Below, in pieces: positions 1 to 11,408 of a stretch of 64,000 nucleotides of DNA. The notes below the pieces were generated by a model. That model was not told the origin of the DNA, searched no databases, and saw only the letters and a program-made list of their open reading frames with translations. Within the stretch, counting starts at the first letter, position 1; each line of letters starts with the position of its first letter. The translations under genes and the position numbers were made by a program. This DNA is from an uncultured Eggerthellaceae bacterium (lineage in GTDB: Bacteria > Actinomycetota > Coriobacteriia > Coriobacteriales > Eggerthellaceae): contig CAJOIP010000002.1 of the NCBI GenBank assembly GCA_905234785.1, positions 62,001-126,000 on the forward strand. The letters run 5' to 3'.

Positions 1-1
1 A

Positions 2-307
2 GGTGGCCTCACTTCCGCCGAGTTGAGGGAAGGCGTTCTGACGGGGCGCGAGTATGCGTCATGGAGGAAGGAGCGCTTCCCGTCCGAGCCCACCACGCAA
101 GGGCTCATCCGGTCCTGCAAGATGTCCGCGGAAGACGGCGATTTCTTCGAGAAGGCGGCGGCTTCGAACCACATGAGCGGGCGGGCGATCGTGCGCGTCT
201 TGTCGGTTGCCCGCACGATCGCCGACATGGCGCAGAGGGAATCGGTCGTCAAGGCGGATGTGTGCGAGGCGCTCGGCTTCAGGATACGGGACGGGGTGGG
301 GCGATGA
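2..307 (+). CDS. comM: ComM/YifB-family Mg-chelatase-like AAA+ ATPase, C-terminal part
   Basis: Only the last ~100 codons are inside the window; the reading frame is open from base 2, so the gene starts upstream. The C-terminal segment (LIRSCKMSAEDGDFF, then SGRAIVRVLSVARTIADM) matches the conserved C-terminal domain of YifB/ComM proteins. These are hexameric AAA+ helicase-like proteins that promote branch migration during natural transformation. The stop codon overlaps the dprA start as ATGA, so the two are probably translationally coupled. The pairing with DprA, also a transformation protein, supports the call. The Walker motifs lie outside the window, so activity cannot be judged. Confidence 0.8.
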   Translation, partial: GGLTSAELREGVLTGREYASWRKERFPSEPTTQGLIRSCKMSAEDGDFFEKAAASNHMSGRAIVRVLSVARTIADMAQRESVVKADVCEALGFRIRDGVGR

Positions 308-1203
308 CGGGCGAGATTGCAGGGCCGCGCTACGAGGTCGGCATCGAAAGCGGGTCGTATCCGGAAGCGCTGCGAAGCATTCCCCGGCCGCCTGCGAAGC
401 TGTATGTCATCGGGAACCCAGATGCGCTCGTCCCGGGGCTCGCGGTCATCGGGGCGCGCAAGGCGACGCCCTACGGGCTTAGCTGCGCGAGGCGGTTCGC
501 CCGGCTGGCGGCGGAAAAGGGCGTCGTCATCATATCCGGCGGCGCGCGCGGGTGCGACTCGGAGGCCCATTGGGCTGCGCTCAAGGCCGAAGGCCCCACG
601 GTCGCGTTCCTCGGTGGCGGCTGCGATGTGGTCTACCCGCCCGAGCATGCCCAGCTGTTCCAGCGGATTGTCGACGCTGGCGGGGCTATCGTCAGCGAGC
701 GGAGCTGGGCAACGCCTCCCAAGCCGTACATGTTCCGCGAGCGTAACAGGCTCATCGCCGGTTTGGCTGATGCGGTGCTCATCGTGGAGGCGGGGTTGCC
801 GTCCGGCACGTTCTCGACGGCTGACGAGGCGCTCGAGACGGGAAAGGAAGTGCTCGTGGTGCCGGGAGCCATTACGAGCGAGGCGTCGTACGGGTCGAAC
901 AGGCTGCTGTTCCAAGGCGCGTCGCCCATCGTCGATGACGAGAGCTTCGAAGACGCGTTGTTTCGCTCGTGCGGCATGTTGAAGCGCCCGCCGGGAACAG
1001 GCCGGGCCGCGTCGCATGAGGACGCGATCGTGCAATCCGTCATGGCTGAGCCCCTCGACGGGGAGACGCTCCTTTCGATGGCGGCGGCCGCGTATGGGGC
1101 AGATGATGCGAACGCGAAGCTGATGGAGGTCCTCGTGGAAGCGGAGGCGCGAGGCGTCATCGCCCGCCAGCCCGACGGCAGATGGGGTCCCGTCGTGCGC
1201 TGA
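304..1203 (+). CDS. dprA: DNA processing protein DprA (Smf)
   Basis: A protein of 299 aa that loads RecA on incoming single-stranded DNA in transformable bacteria. The Rossmann-fold core is clear: VIGARKATPYGLSCARR, then SGGARGCDSEAHWAAL, LGGGCDVVYP, FRERNRLIAGLADAVLIVEA and EVLVVPGA. The last ~70 residues look like the winged-helix DprA tail. The ORF track opens the frame at 61, but the ATG at 304 is preferred because it overlaps the comM stop (ATGA) and the family domain begins right after it. In Bacillus-type synteny topA sits between dprA and trmFO; here trmFO follows directly after 17 bases. Confidence 0.92.
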   Translation: MTGEIAGPRYEVGIESGSYPEALRSIPRPPAKLYVIGNPDALVPGLAVIGARKATPYGLSCARRFARLAAEKGVVIISGGARGCDSEAHWAALKAEGPTVAFLGGGCDVVYPPEHAQLFQRIVDAGGAIVSERSWATPPKPYMFRERNRLIAGLADAVLIVEAGLPSGTFSTADEALETGKEVLVVPGAITSEASYGSNRLLFQGASPIVDDESFEDALFRSCGMLKRPPGTGRAASHEDAIVQSVMAEPLDGETLLSMAAAAYGADDANAKLMEVLVEAEARGVIARQPDGRWGPVVR

Positions 1204-1220
1204 TGGGGTAAACTGGCACC

Positions 1221-2600
1221 ATGGTAAAACCAGTGGCCATAGCGGGCGCCGGACTCGCGGGAAGCGAAGCGGCGCTTCAACTTGCCGCCCGCGGCATTCC
1301 CGTCGTGTTGCATGAAATGCGGCCCCAGGTGGAAACGGCCGTTCACAAGACGGGGCTCTGCGCCGAGCTCGTCTGCTCGAATTCGCTTAAGAGCACGAAA
1401 CCCGCAAGCGCCGCGGGCATGTTGAAAAACGAGCTTGGCGCGTTCGGGTCGTTTCTCTACGCGGCTGCCCTTGCGCATGCCGTTCCTGCAGGAGGGGCCT
1501 TGGCCGTGAACCGCGACCTGTTCGCGCGGCATGTGACCGGGCTCGTCGAGGCGAATCCGCTCATCGAGCTGAAGCGCGGCGAGGTGGCGAGCGTCGAAGG
1601 GCTTGCGCAGGATGCGAGCGCGGTTATACTCGCCACGGGCCCGTTGACGAGCGAGCCGCTTGCGGCATCGCTGCGGGGAATCGTCGGAGGCTACCTGGCC
1701 TTCTACGATGCGGCGGCGCCCATCGTGATGGCCGACTCGCTCGACATGGGCGTGCTGTTCAGGCAAAGCAGGTACGAAGACGCCGAAAGCGCCGACGGGG
1801 CGCAGCAAGGAGATTACCTGAACGCGCCGTTCGCAAAGGACGAGTACGAGCGTTTCATCGACGCCCTCCTGTCGGCGGACAAGGTCATCGCGAAGGACTT
1901 CGAGTCGAAAGACCTCTTCCAAGCATGCCAGCCCATCGAGGAGATTGCGCGTGCGGGGCGCGATGCGCCCAGGTTCGGCCCGTTGAAGCCCGTCGGCCTC
2001 ACCGATCCGCGCACGGGCAGGCGCCCTTGGGCGGCGTTGCAGCTGCGCGCGGAAGACGCCGACCTGACGAGCTACAACCTGGTCGGCTTCCAGACGAACC
2101 TCAAGTTCGGCGAGCAGGCGCGCGTCTTCAGGATGATTCCCGGATTGGAGAACGCCGAATTCGCGCGGTACGGCGTCATGCACCGCAACACGTTCATCGA
2201 CGCGCCGCGGCTGCTCGATTCCGATTTGCGCTTGAGGGTTGCGGAGGAACGCGGCATCAAGGCGCCTGTGTACGTCGCCGGCCAGCTGGGGGGAACCGAA
2301 GGCTACTGCGAGGCGATTCGCTCGGGCCTGCATGTGGCGATAAGCGTTTCGGCGTACATGAACGGCGTGAAGGCCCCCGCTCTTCCACGCGAGACGGCAT
2401 TCGGCGCCCTGCTTGCGCATGCCACGGACGCCGATACCGTGGACTATCAACCCATGCACGTGAATTTCGGCGTCATGCCGCCGCTCGACCCGCCCATCCG
2501 CAACAAGGGGAAACGCTACGAAGCGTATGCGCAACGGAGCGGGGCCGCCTTGGAGTCGTACGCGAGCAGCCTTCGGGCGTGCGGGCTTGTGGGGGAATAG
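1221..2600 (+). CDS. trmFO: Methylenetetrahydrofolate-tRNA-(uracil-5-)-methyltransferase TrmFO
   Basis: A 459-aa flavoprotein that forms ribothymidine-54 in the tRNA T-loop using 5,10-methylene-THF and FAD. The N-terminal dinucleotide-binding motif IAGAGLAGSEAALQLA, the segment HKTGLCAELVCSNSLKS and the C-terminal GTEGYCEAIRSGLHVA are diagnostic of TrmFO (formerly Gid) and separate it from MnmG. The length is normal. It lies between dprA and xerC in the same direction, an order known from Firmicutes (gid-codV). The Shine-Dalgarno sequence is weak (GGGGTAAA), which suggests dependence on upstream translation. Confidence 0.95.
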   Translation: MVKPVAIAGAGLAGSEAALQLAARGIPVVLHEMRPQVETAVHKTGLCAELVCSNSLKSTKPASAAGMLKNELGAFGSFLYAAALAHAVPAGGALAVNRDLFARHVTGLVEANPLIELKRGEVASVEGLAQDASAVILATGPLTSEPLAASLRGIVGGYLAFYDAAAPIVMADSLDMGVLFRQSRYEDAESADGAQQGDYLNAPFAKDEYERFIDALLSADKVIAKDFESKDLFQACQPIEEIARAGRDAPRFGPLKPVGLTDPRTGRRPWAALQLRAEDADLTSYNLVGFQTNLKFGEQARVFRMIPGLENAEFARYGVMHRNTFIDAPRLLDSDLRLRVAEERGIKAPVYVAGQLGGTEGYCEAIRSGLHVAISVSAYMNGVKAPALPRETAFGALLAHATDADTVDYQPMHVNFGVMPPLDPPIRNKGKRYEAYAQRSGAALESYASSLRACGLVGE

Positions 2601-2603
2601 CCC

Positions 2604-3605
2604 ATGGCGAGAAAAGTCATGACGAGGGCCTCGAAAAAGGCCGCTCAAGCACCCGATGCGCATGAAGCGCAGAGCGCCGGAAACTCCCGCGTCGCGGCTC
2701 TCGTTGACGGATACGTCGAGTACCTCGTCGCCGAGCGCGGGTATTCCGAGCACACCGTTCGAAACTATACGGCGGACATCGACGCGTTCCTTAGGTGGTG
2801 CGCACGGCATGACGTCGATCCTCTCGACACGACGCACCGGCAGTTGCGCGCTTACCTCGGCGAAATGGACGCAGCGCAGTACTCGCGCGCGACCGTTAAC
2901 AGACGCTTGTCGTCTTTGCGCGGCTTTTACCGTTGGATGAACCTCGTGGGCGCCATGGACGCCGACCCAGCTGAGGCTCTAAGCGGGCCGAAACGCGGCA
3001 AGCACTTGCCGCACGTGTTGAAGCAGGCGGAAATGGAGCGCCTGCTTTCGATGCACGCCCCAGTCGACGCCAACGGACAACCGCGCGAGCAAACCCCGGA
3101 AGACATGCGCGACCAGGCTCTACTCGAATTCCTCTACGCCTGCGGAGCGCGCATATCGGAAGCGGCGGCGCTACGCGTCGGCGACGTCGATTTCGAATCG
3201 CACCTCGTCAAGCTCTTTGGCAAGGGCAGGAAAGAGCGCATCGTGCCCCTGCACGACCTGTGCGTCGATGCCATGCGGCGTTATGCGGAAGTCGCGCGGC
3301 CGGCGCTTCTCGAGGGAAAGACCGCGACCGACCGGTTTTTCATATCGGCACGCGGAAACCCCATGACCGCCGACACGATGCGCGTGCGCTTCAAGACGCT
3401 CGTGCGCCAAGCGGGCCTCGAGGGCAACGTGAGCCCCCACGACATGCGCCATACGTTCGCAACCGACCTCCTCGACGGAAACGCCGACCTTCGGTCGGTG
3501 CAGGAAATGCTCGGCCATGCGAGCCTCTCGACCACCCAGGTGTACACGCATCTGTCGACAAGCCGCCTCAAGGACGCCCACCACCAAGCCCATCCCCGCG
3601 CATAA
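2604..3605 (+). CDS. xerC: Tyrosine recombinase XerC
   Basis: A 333-aa site-specific recombinase, probably the chromosome-dimer resolvase acting at dif. The N-terminal SAM-like core-binding domain ([18 protein letters not shown]) precedes the catalytic domain. The active-site set is complete: Arg in [15 protein letters not shown], the beta-hairpin Lys in [11 protein letters not shown], HxxR in [14 protein letters not shown], and His/Tyr in [14 protein letters not shown]. About 25 extra residues precede the core-binding domain. XerC is preferred over XerD because the partner lies next to trmFO, as codV does in Bacillus. It is separated from trmFO by three bases and is probably cotranscribed. 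Confidence 0.85.
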   Translation: MARKVMTRASKKAAQAPDAHEAQSAGNSRVAALVDGYVEYLVAERGYSEHTVRNYTADIDAFLRWCARHDVDPLDTTHRQLRAYLGEMDAAQYSRATVNRRLSSLRGFYRWMNLVGAMDADPAEALSGPKRGKHLPHVLKQAEMERLLSMHAPVDANGQPREQTPEDMRDQALLEFLYACGARISEAAALRVGDVDFESHLVKLFGKGRKERIVPLHDLCVDAMRRYAEVARPALLEGKTATDRFFISARGNPMTADTMRVRFKTLVRQAGLEGNVSPHDMRHTFATDLLDGNADLRSVQEMLGHASLSTTQVYTHLSTSRLKDAHHQAHPRA

Positions 3606-3613
3606 CGCACCCC

Positions 3614-3646
3614 GTCATCCAAACGGCCTAAGGCATTTTGGATGAC
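3614..3646. repeat. Dispersed palindrome family 1, copy 1
   Basis: An imperfect palindrome with outer arms GTCATCCAAA and TTTTGGATGAC around a GGCCTAAGGC core. Three close relatives occur at 17490, 30120 and 52364. It lies just after the xerC stop and could form a hairpin in the 3' untranslated RNA. No T-run follows, so a standard Rho-independent terminator is not supported. This copy differs from the others in the right half of the core (CATTTT instead of CTGTTT). Confidence 0.8.
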
Positions 3647-3672
3647 TGGATGTGGTTCTACGGCAGATATGG

Positions 3673-3686
3673 CGAACAAATGTTTT
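3673..3686 (+). promoter_or_regulatory. LexA (SOS) box-like operator upstream of uvrA
   Basis: The sequence CGAACAAATGTTTT matches 13 of 14 positions of the Gram-positive/actinobacterial SOS box consensus CGAACRNRYGTTYC. It lies just upstream of the probable uvrA core promoter, where a bound repressor would interfere with RNA polymerase. uvrA is a classical SOS gene, so the placement fits. The lexA gene is not in this window. Confidence 0.6.
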
Positions 3687-3688
3687 GT

Positions 3689-3717
3689 GCTGAATGTGAC
3701 GAACGGTCTAGTAGAAT
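3689..3717 (+). promoter_or_regulatory. Probable uvrA promoter
   Basis: A good -10 box TAGAAT lies at 3712-3717, 30 bases before the uvrA ATG. The -35 region 17 bases upstream (GCTGAA) is poor. The -10 box is the main support. Confidence 0.45.
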
Positions 3718-3746
3718 ACTGCCTCGACACATGAAAGCGGGGAGAT

Positions 3747-6629
<2,883 letters not shown>

Positions 6630-6683
6630 ACGATCCGCCATCGGAAACGGGTATGCCCACAGGAATTGCAGTAAGATAGGCGC

Positions 6684-7397
6684 ATGCAAAAACGCACGCG
6701 GGAAATAATCGCGCTCGTGCTCCTCATCGTGCTCGGCGTTGCGGGAGTGAGCGCCATGGCGTGGTACATCCTCGTCGGGCACAACTGGAACGAGGCCGCA
6801 TCGCTCATCGACGACCACTTCGGCTCGATGGAAGGGTACACGGTCGTCTTGTACGAAGGCACGATGCCCTATAACGCAACGGTGGAAGACGGGAACCCGC
6901 AAGCAAAGGACCAGGCGCCTGCGAGTCGGGCCATGGGGGAGACGGCCCGCGAAATCGCCCCTGAAGATCCCGAAGGCGGACAGCTCGAGCTTTCCCAGGT
7001 CGCGGAAAGCTACATCGAGAAAGACGCCCAGGTTGTCAACGTCGACATAACGGACGTGGGGGCGTATTCAGATCCGGTGATCGTCCCGCGCAACGGGAAG
7101 CGCATCGCGGTGTTTTACGCGGGCGGTCCGCGGGCCGACCTTTCGGCACGTCAAACCGAGAAGCATCTGCGGGCCTACGACGTGGACGTGCGCGTGTGCA
7201 TAATCGACGACCTCGAAGCCGTCGAGCGCGGCCTCGGGCATGTGGACATCGCCCTCTGCACTGACCGGAAGGCCCTCGACGCGAATGGCTATATCGGACG
7301 CACGTACACGGTCGGCGTCCCGCACGTCGGCCAGGTGCGGGCCGTGTTGATGGCTCCGAGCGGGTTTATCTCATCGAAAGTGCTGACCTCGCTGTAG
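6684..7397 (+). CDS. Membrane-anchored protein of unknown function between uvrA and uvrC
   Basis: I do not recognise a named family. The 237-aa product has a short basic N-terminus (MQKRTR), one hydrophobic segment (IIALVLLIVLGVAGVSAMAWYILV, residues 8-31), and then a soluble domain expected outside the membrane. Residues 70-100 are acidic and low in hydrophobics (a linker). The C-terminal ~110 residues (RIAVFYAGGPRADLSARQTEKHLRAYDVDVRVCIIDDLEAVERGLGHVDIALCTD is the region meant) look like an alternating alpha/beta fold. No catalytic motif is evident. It starts 54 bases after uvrA and ends 26 before uvrC, so it is probably cotranscribed with them; a DNA repair role does not follow from that. 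Confidence 0.7.
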   Translation: MQKRTREIIALVLLIVLGVAGVSAMAWYILVGHNWNEAASLIDDHFGSMEGYTVVLYEGTMPYNATVEDGNPQAKDQAPASRAMGETAREIAPEDPEGGQLELSQVAESYIEKDAQVVNVDITDVGAYSDPVIVPRNGKRIAVFYAGGPRADLSARQTEKHLRAYDVDVRVCIIDDLEAVERGLGHVDIALCTDRKALDANGYIGRTYTVGVPHVGQVRAVLMAPSGFISSKVLTSL

Positions 7398-7423
7398 CAG
7401 CTGCTCGGCGGGAAGGCGTTATC

Positions 7424-9367
7424 GTGCTGAAAGACGGTGCGCAGACGTTGGAGACACAGGCGGAAAAGATCGCCCGCATAAAACGCGAGCTCGAAAGCGT
7501 TCCGGCATTGCCGGGCGTGTACCTGTGGAAAGACTCTTCGGGCGAAGTCATATACGTCGGCAAGGCGAAGCAGCTGCGCGCGCGCATGCGGCAATACGTG
7601 AACTTCCAGGACGAGCGCGCCAAGATCCCCCTGCTCGTCGACGCCATCGACACGTTCGAGTACATCGTGGTCGAAAACGAGCACGAATCGCTCGTGCTCG
7701 AGAAGAATCTCATCAACCAGCATTCGCCGTTCTTCAACGCCGACTTCAAAGACGACAAGTCATACCCGTTCATCGCGCTGACGATGGGCGACGCGTTTCC
7801 CGCGATAAAGTACACGCGCGAGAAGCATCGCGAAGACACGAGGTACTTCGGCCCGTACACCGACAGCCGCGCTGCGCGCATGATGGTCGACGCCGTGCGC
7901 CGCGTCGTGCCCATATGCGCGGCGTCATGTGCCGAGTGGCGCAGGCTGAAGCGCAAGTTCGAGAGGGGAGACGCCGATGCGCTGCTCTCTTCCGACGGCA
8001 TGCTGCGCCCGTGCTTCGACGCCCACGTGGGCTTGGGGCCAGGCGTTTGCTGCGGCGCCATAACGCCCGAAGAGTACGCGGAAAACGTCCGCAAGGTCGC
8101 GCGGTTCCTCGACGGCCATCACGACGAGTTCGTCGACGAGATGACGGCCGAGATGATGGAAGCGGCGGAAAGCCTCGATTTCGAGCGGGCGGCGCGGATA
8201 AAGGAGCGCATCGAAGCCGTGGGGGCGCTGTCCGACCGCCAGCATGCGGTGTCGTCGCGCAACCTCGACGCGGACGTCATCGGCTTCTTCCGCGAGGAGA
8301 CGATCGCCGGCGTGCACGTGCTCATGGTCCGCGAGGGCTGCATCATGAACAGCAACGAGTTCGTGCTGAACAGGGGAAGCGATGTTCCCGACGACGACCT
8401 GCTGCGCGCGTTTTTGCTGCGCTACTACGATGCCACGACGTCGATTCCGCGCGAGGTCATCGTGCGGGACGAGCCGGAAGACGCCGACGTCATGGCGGAT
8501 TGGCTGACCGAAAAGCTCGATAACGCCCATGGCGCCAAGGTGCGTTTCACCGCTCCGCGCAAGGGCGAGAAGCTCGACTTGGTGGAAATGGCCGAGCGCA
8601 ACGCCCAGCACACGCTTCTGCGCTACAAGGTTCGCACGAACTACGAGGACAAGCGCGTCAACGACGCATTGCTGCAGCTGGAAAGCGCGCTTGCGCTCGA
8701 CGGGCCCCCGTACCGCATCGAGTGCTTCGACATCTCGACCATCCACGGTAGCTACACGGTCGCGTCGATGGTCGTGTTCACGAACGGGAAGCCCGACAAG
8801 AACCAGTACCGGAGGTTCAAGATAAAGACGCCGCTCGACGAGGCGAACGACTTCGTCAGCATGCAGGAAGTCATGAGCCGCCGCTATTCCGATGAGCGCA
8901 TGGCCGACGAGCGGTTCGGGAAGAAGCCGGACCTCATCATACTCGACGGCGGCAAGCCGCAGCTCACGGCCGCAATGGAGATGTTCGAGGAAATGGGGAG
9001 GACCGACATCGCGCTGTGCGGCCTGGCGAAGCGCGACGAGGAGATATTCGTTCCATGGCAGGACACGGGTCCCGTCGTGCTGCCCGGTGGTTCGGCGTCC
9101 CTGTACTTGGTGAAGCAGGTGCGCGACGAAGCGCACCGGTTCGCGATCACGTTCCATCGCGAATTGCGCGGCAAGGGCATGACGGCGAGCATCCTCGACG
9201 ACGTCGCGGGAATGGGACCCGTCCGCAAGAAGGCGCTGCTGAAGGCGTTCAAGTCGTTCAGGAACCTGCGGTCGGCCACACTCGAGGAGATCAAGGCCGC
9301 CCATGTCGTCCCCGACGAGGTGGCCGAGGAGACGTACAAGGTGCTGCAACAGTATAATAACCGTTAG
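7424..9367 (+). CDS. uvrC: Excinuclease ABC subunit UvrC
   Basis: A 647-aa nuclease making both incisions in nucleotide excision repair. The N-terminal GIY-YIG domain is visible (GVYLWKDSSGEVIYVGKAKQ), followed by a UVR motif for UvrB contact (ESLDFERAARIKERIEAV). The RNase H-like C-terminal nuclease region contains ECFDISTIHG and LIILDGGKPQL. Helix-hairpin-helix elements near the end (LDDVAGMGPVRKKALLKAF) bind DNA. The start is GTG with GGAAGG upstream. It heads the conserved actinobacterial string uvrC-rapZ-yvcK-whiA. Confidence 0.97.
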   Translation: MLKDGAQTLETQAEKIARIKRELESVPALPGVYLWKDSSGEVIYVGKAKQLRARMRQYVNFQDERAKIPLLVDAIDTFEYIVVENEHESLVLEKNLINQHSPFFNADFKDDKSYPFIALTMGDAFPAIKYTREKHREDTRYFGPYTDSRAARMMVDAVRRVVPICAASCAEWRRLKRKFERGDADALLSSDGMLRPCFDAHVGLGPGVCCGAITPEEYAENVRKVARFLDGHHDEFVDEMTAEMMEAAESLDFERAARIKERIEAVGALSDRQHAVSSRNLDADVIGFFREETIAGVHVLMVREGCIMNSNEFVLNRGSDVPDDDLLRAFLLRYYDATTSIPREVIVRDEPEDADVMADWLTEKLDNAHGAKVRFTAPRKGEKLDLVEMAERNAQHTLLRYKVRTNYEDKRVNDALLQLESALALDGPPYRIECFDISTIHGSYTVASMVVFTNGKPDKNQYRRFKIKTPLDEANDFVSMQEVMSRRYSDERMADERFGKKPDLIILDGGKPQLTAAMEMFEEMGRTDIALCGLAKRDEEIFVPWQDTGPVVLPGGSASLYLVKQVRDEAHRFAITFHRELRGKGMTASILDDVAGMGPVRKKALLKAFKSFRNLRSATLEEIKAAHVVPDEVAEETYKVLQQYNNR

Positions 9368-9426
9368 CGACAGCGAAGCCGCGTCAATGCGGCCTGGCCG
9401 GAACGGCACATCGAGAGGAGCGCGCC

Positions 9427-10371
9427 ATGGACGATAAGAACGAGATGCCCGAGCTGGTCATCGTCAGCGGCATGAGCGGCGCCGGCCGCACCGAGGCCAT
9501 GCACGTGTTCGAGGATCTCGGCTATTTCTGCATCGACAACCTGCCGCCGGGGCTCATCGGCGACTTGCTGAAGATGCCCGACTTCTCGGCCTCCGCCGAC
9601 GGAAGCCGCAAGATCGCGGTCGTGTGCGACTCGCGCGGCCGCGGGTTCTTCTCGAGCATGAGCAGCGTGCTCAGGAGCCTTCAGGACAGCGGCATCTCGT
9701 ACAAGATCGTGTTCTTAGACGCATCTGACGAGAAGCTCATCTCACGGTACAAATCGAGTCGACGCAGGCACCCGCTCTGCGAGGACGGCGCCACCATTTC
9801 CGCCGGCATCGAGCGAGAGCGTTCCTTGCTGCGCGAGCTGAAGTCAAGCGCCGATTTCGTCATCGACACGACGAACCTGCTGCCTGCCGAGCTGCGCGGC
9901 AAGTTGAAGGACTTGTTCGCGGGAGGCCCCATGCGAGAGGGCCTTTCCGTGTCGGTGTACTCGTTCGGGTTCAAGCACGGGGCGCCGGTCGATGCCGACC
10001 TCGTCATAGACGTCCGATTCCTGCCAAACCCGTTCTACGACCCTGAAATGCGCACGCTTACCGGCCTCGACGAGAAGGTCCGGGATTATGTCCTGTACAA
10101 CAGCGACACCGAGCAGTTTCTCAAGCATTGGAAAGCGTTGCTCGACTGCGTAATGCCGGGTTACGTCGCAGAGGGGAAGCAGCAGCTCGCGATTGCGGTC
10201 GGGTGCACGGGCGGTCAGCATCGAAGCGTCGCGCTTGCAGAAGTCACAGGTGATTACCTAAGGGCCTGTGGATACCGCGTAAGCGTCGCGCATCGCGATT
10301 TGGCGCTCGCTGTTCGGTCGGATGGCGAACTCGTCAACGCCGATCCGTTTGCAGACGTAGGGACGGTGTGA
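9427..10371 (+). CDS. rapZ: RNase adapter/nucleotide-binding protein RapZ (YvcJ family)
   Basis: A 314-aa P-loop protein. In enterobacteria RapZ guides RNase E to the small RNA GlmZ; in Gram-positives YvcJ is a nucleotide-binding protein of less clear role. The P-loop reads GMSGAGRT (residues 15-22), with Arg where most P-loops have Lys. That variant is familiar among actinobacterial RapZ proteins. DNLPPGLI follows, and the C-terminal domain has the family hallmark GCTGGQHRSVALAE. The Shine-Dalgarno is GAGAGGAG. It ends one base before the yvcK GTG start, which implies coupling. Confidence 0.93.
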   Translation: MDDKNEMPELVIVSGMSGAGRTEAMHVFEDLGYFCIDNLPPGLIGDLLKMPDFSASADGSRKIAVVCDSRGRGFFSSMSSVLRSLQDSGISYKIVFLDASDEKLISRYKSSRRRHPLCEDGATISAGIERERSLLRELKSSADFVIDTTNLLPAELRGKLKDLFAGGPMREGLSVSVYSFGFKHGAPVDADLVIDVRFLPNPFYDPEMRTLTGLDEKVRDYVLYNSDTEQFLKHWKALLDCVMPGYVAEGKQQLAIAVGCTGGQHRSVALAEVTGDYLRACGYRVSVAHRDLALAVRSDGELVNADPFADVGTV

Positions 10372-10372
10372 C

Positions 10373-11404
10373 GTGGACGGGTTGATGAAACGGCCTTTTA
10401 GCCATGACCCATCCGCAACGGCCGCATTCGCGGCGCTGCCGGATGCGTCGGCGGATGAACGGCCGAATCGGAAGGTGAGGGCCGTCGTCATCGGCGGTGG
10501 CACCGGCGCGCCGGTATCCATCCGGACGCTCTTGTCCATGGGGGTCGACACGTCGGCGGTCGTCGTCATGGCAGACGATGGCGGCTCCACGGGCATATTG
10601 CGCGACCAAGCAGGTGCAACGACGCCTGGCGACATACGAAAGTGCATCACCGCGATGGCCGCTGATGCAGACGACCCGCTTACGAAGGCGTTCAAAGTGC
10701 GGTTCGGGTTTGCAGAGAACCATACGCTCGGAAACCTCATGTTGTCTGCCCTCGAGGTAACGGGTAGCGGTTTTCCCGAGGCGATCGAGATTTGCGAGCG
10801 GCTGCTCAACGCGCGCGGCAAGGTATACCCTTCGACACTCGACCGCGTCACCCTCGTTTCGAAGACGCGGGATGGCAGGACGCTCGAGGGGCAGGCTGTG
10901 GCATGCCATTCGCGCTCGGCGTTGAAGAAGGTCGCGCTGAAGGCAAATGGCCCCATTGCGGCTTACGAACCCGCTTTGGACACCATACGCAACGCTGATT
11001 TGATCGTGCTCGGGCCGGGGTCGTTGTTCACGTCCATCATCTCGTGCCTCATCGTGCCGGGCGTTATCGACGCCATCGCGGCATCGAAAGCCGAAGTCGT
11101 GTTCGTGTGCTCGCTTGCCGACCAGCAAGGCGAGACGCGCGGCCTGACAGTGCGCGAGCATTATGACGCGCTGATCGACCATGGCATGAGGGGCCTCGTC
11201 GATGTCATGCTCTTGCACGATACGAGCGCTGACGAAACGATCGGTTCTGCGCCTATTAGGCGCTTGCCCTACGAGGTCCAAGAGCTGAACGCAATCGAGA
11301 AGGCGGGCACTCGTGTAATGGTGCGCGATCTTGCCGATGCGCAGCGGCCTTCATGGCACGATCCCGCAAAGCTGCGCCATGCGTTCTCCGAAGTGCTGAA
11401 CTAG
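10373..11404 (+). CDS. yvcK: YvcK/CofD-like gluconeogenesis factor
   Basis: A 343-aa member of the CofD-like family. YvcK binds UDP-GlcNAc and is needed for growth on gluconeogenic carbon and for normal cell shape in Bacillus and mycobacteria. Motifs are VVIGGGTGAPVSIRTLL, ADDGGSTGILRDQ, PGDIRKCI and HTLGNLMLSALE. The GTG at 10373 directly follows the rapZ stop; an in-frame ATG 12 bases later is an alternative start. The first ~35 residues lie before the conserved domain and look disordered. It sits in the invariant rapZ-yvcK-whiA block. Confidence 0.93.
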   Translation: MDGLMKRPFSHDPSATAAFAALPDASADERPNRKVRAVVIGGGTGAPVSIRTLLSMGVDTSAVVVMADDGGSTGILRDQAGATTPGDIRKCITAMAADADDPLTKAFKVRFGFAENHTLGNLMLSALEVTGSGFPEAIEICERLLNARGKVYPSTLDRVTLVSKTRDGRTLEGQAVACHSRSALKKVALKANGPIAAYEPALDTIRNADLIVLGPGSLFTSIISCLIVPGVIDAIAASKAEVVFVCSLADQQGETRGLTVREHYDALIDHGMRGLVDVMLLHDTSADETIGSAPIRRLPYEVQELNAIEKAGTRVMVRDLADAQRPSWHDPAKLRHAFSEVLN

Positions 11405-11408
11405 GGCC

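Noticed and set aside
9427-10371. Arg in place of Lys in the RapZ P-loop as a lesion
   Set aside because: GxSGAGR variants are familiar in actinobacterial RapZ homologs, and the rest of the protein is intact.
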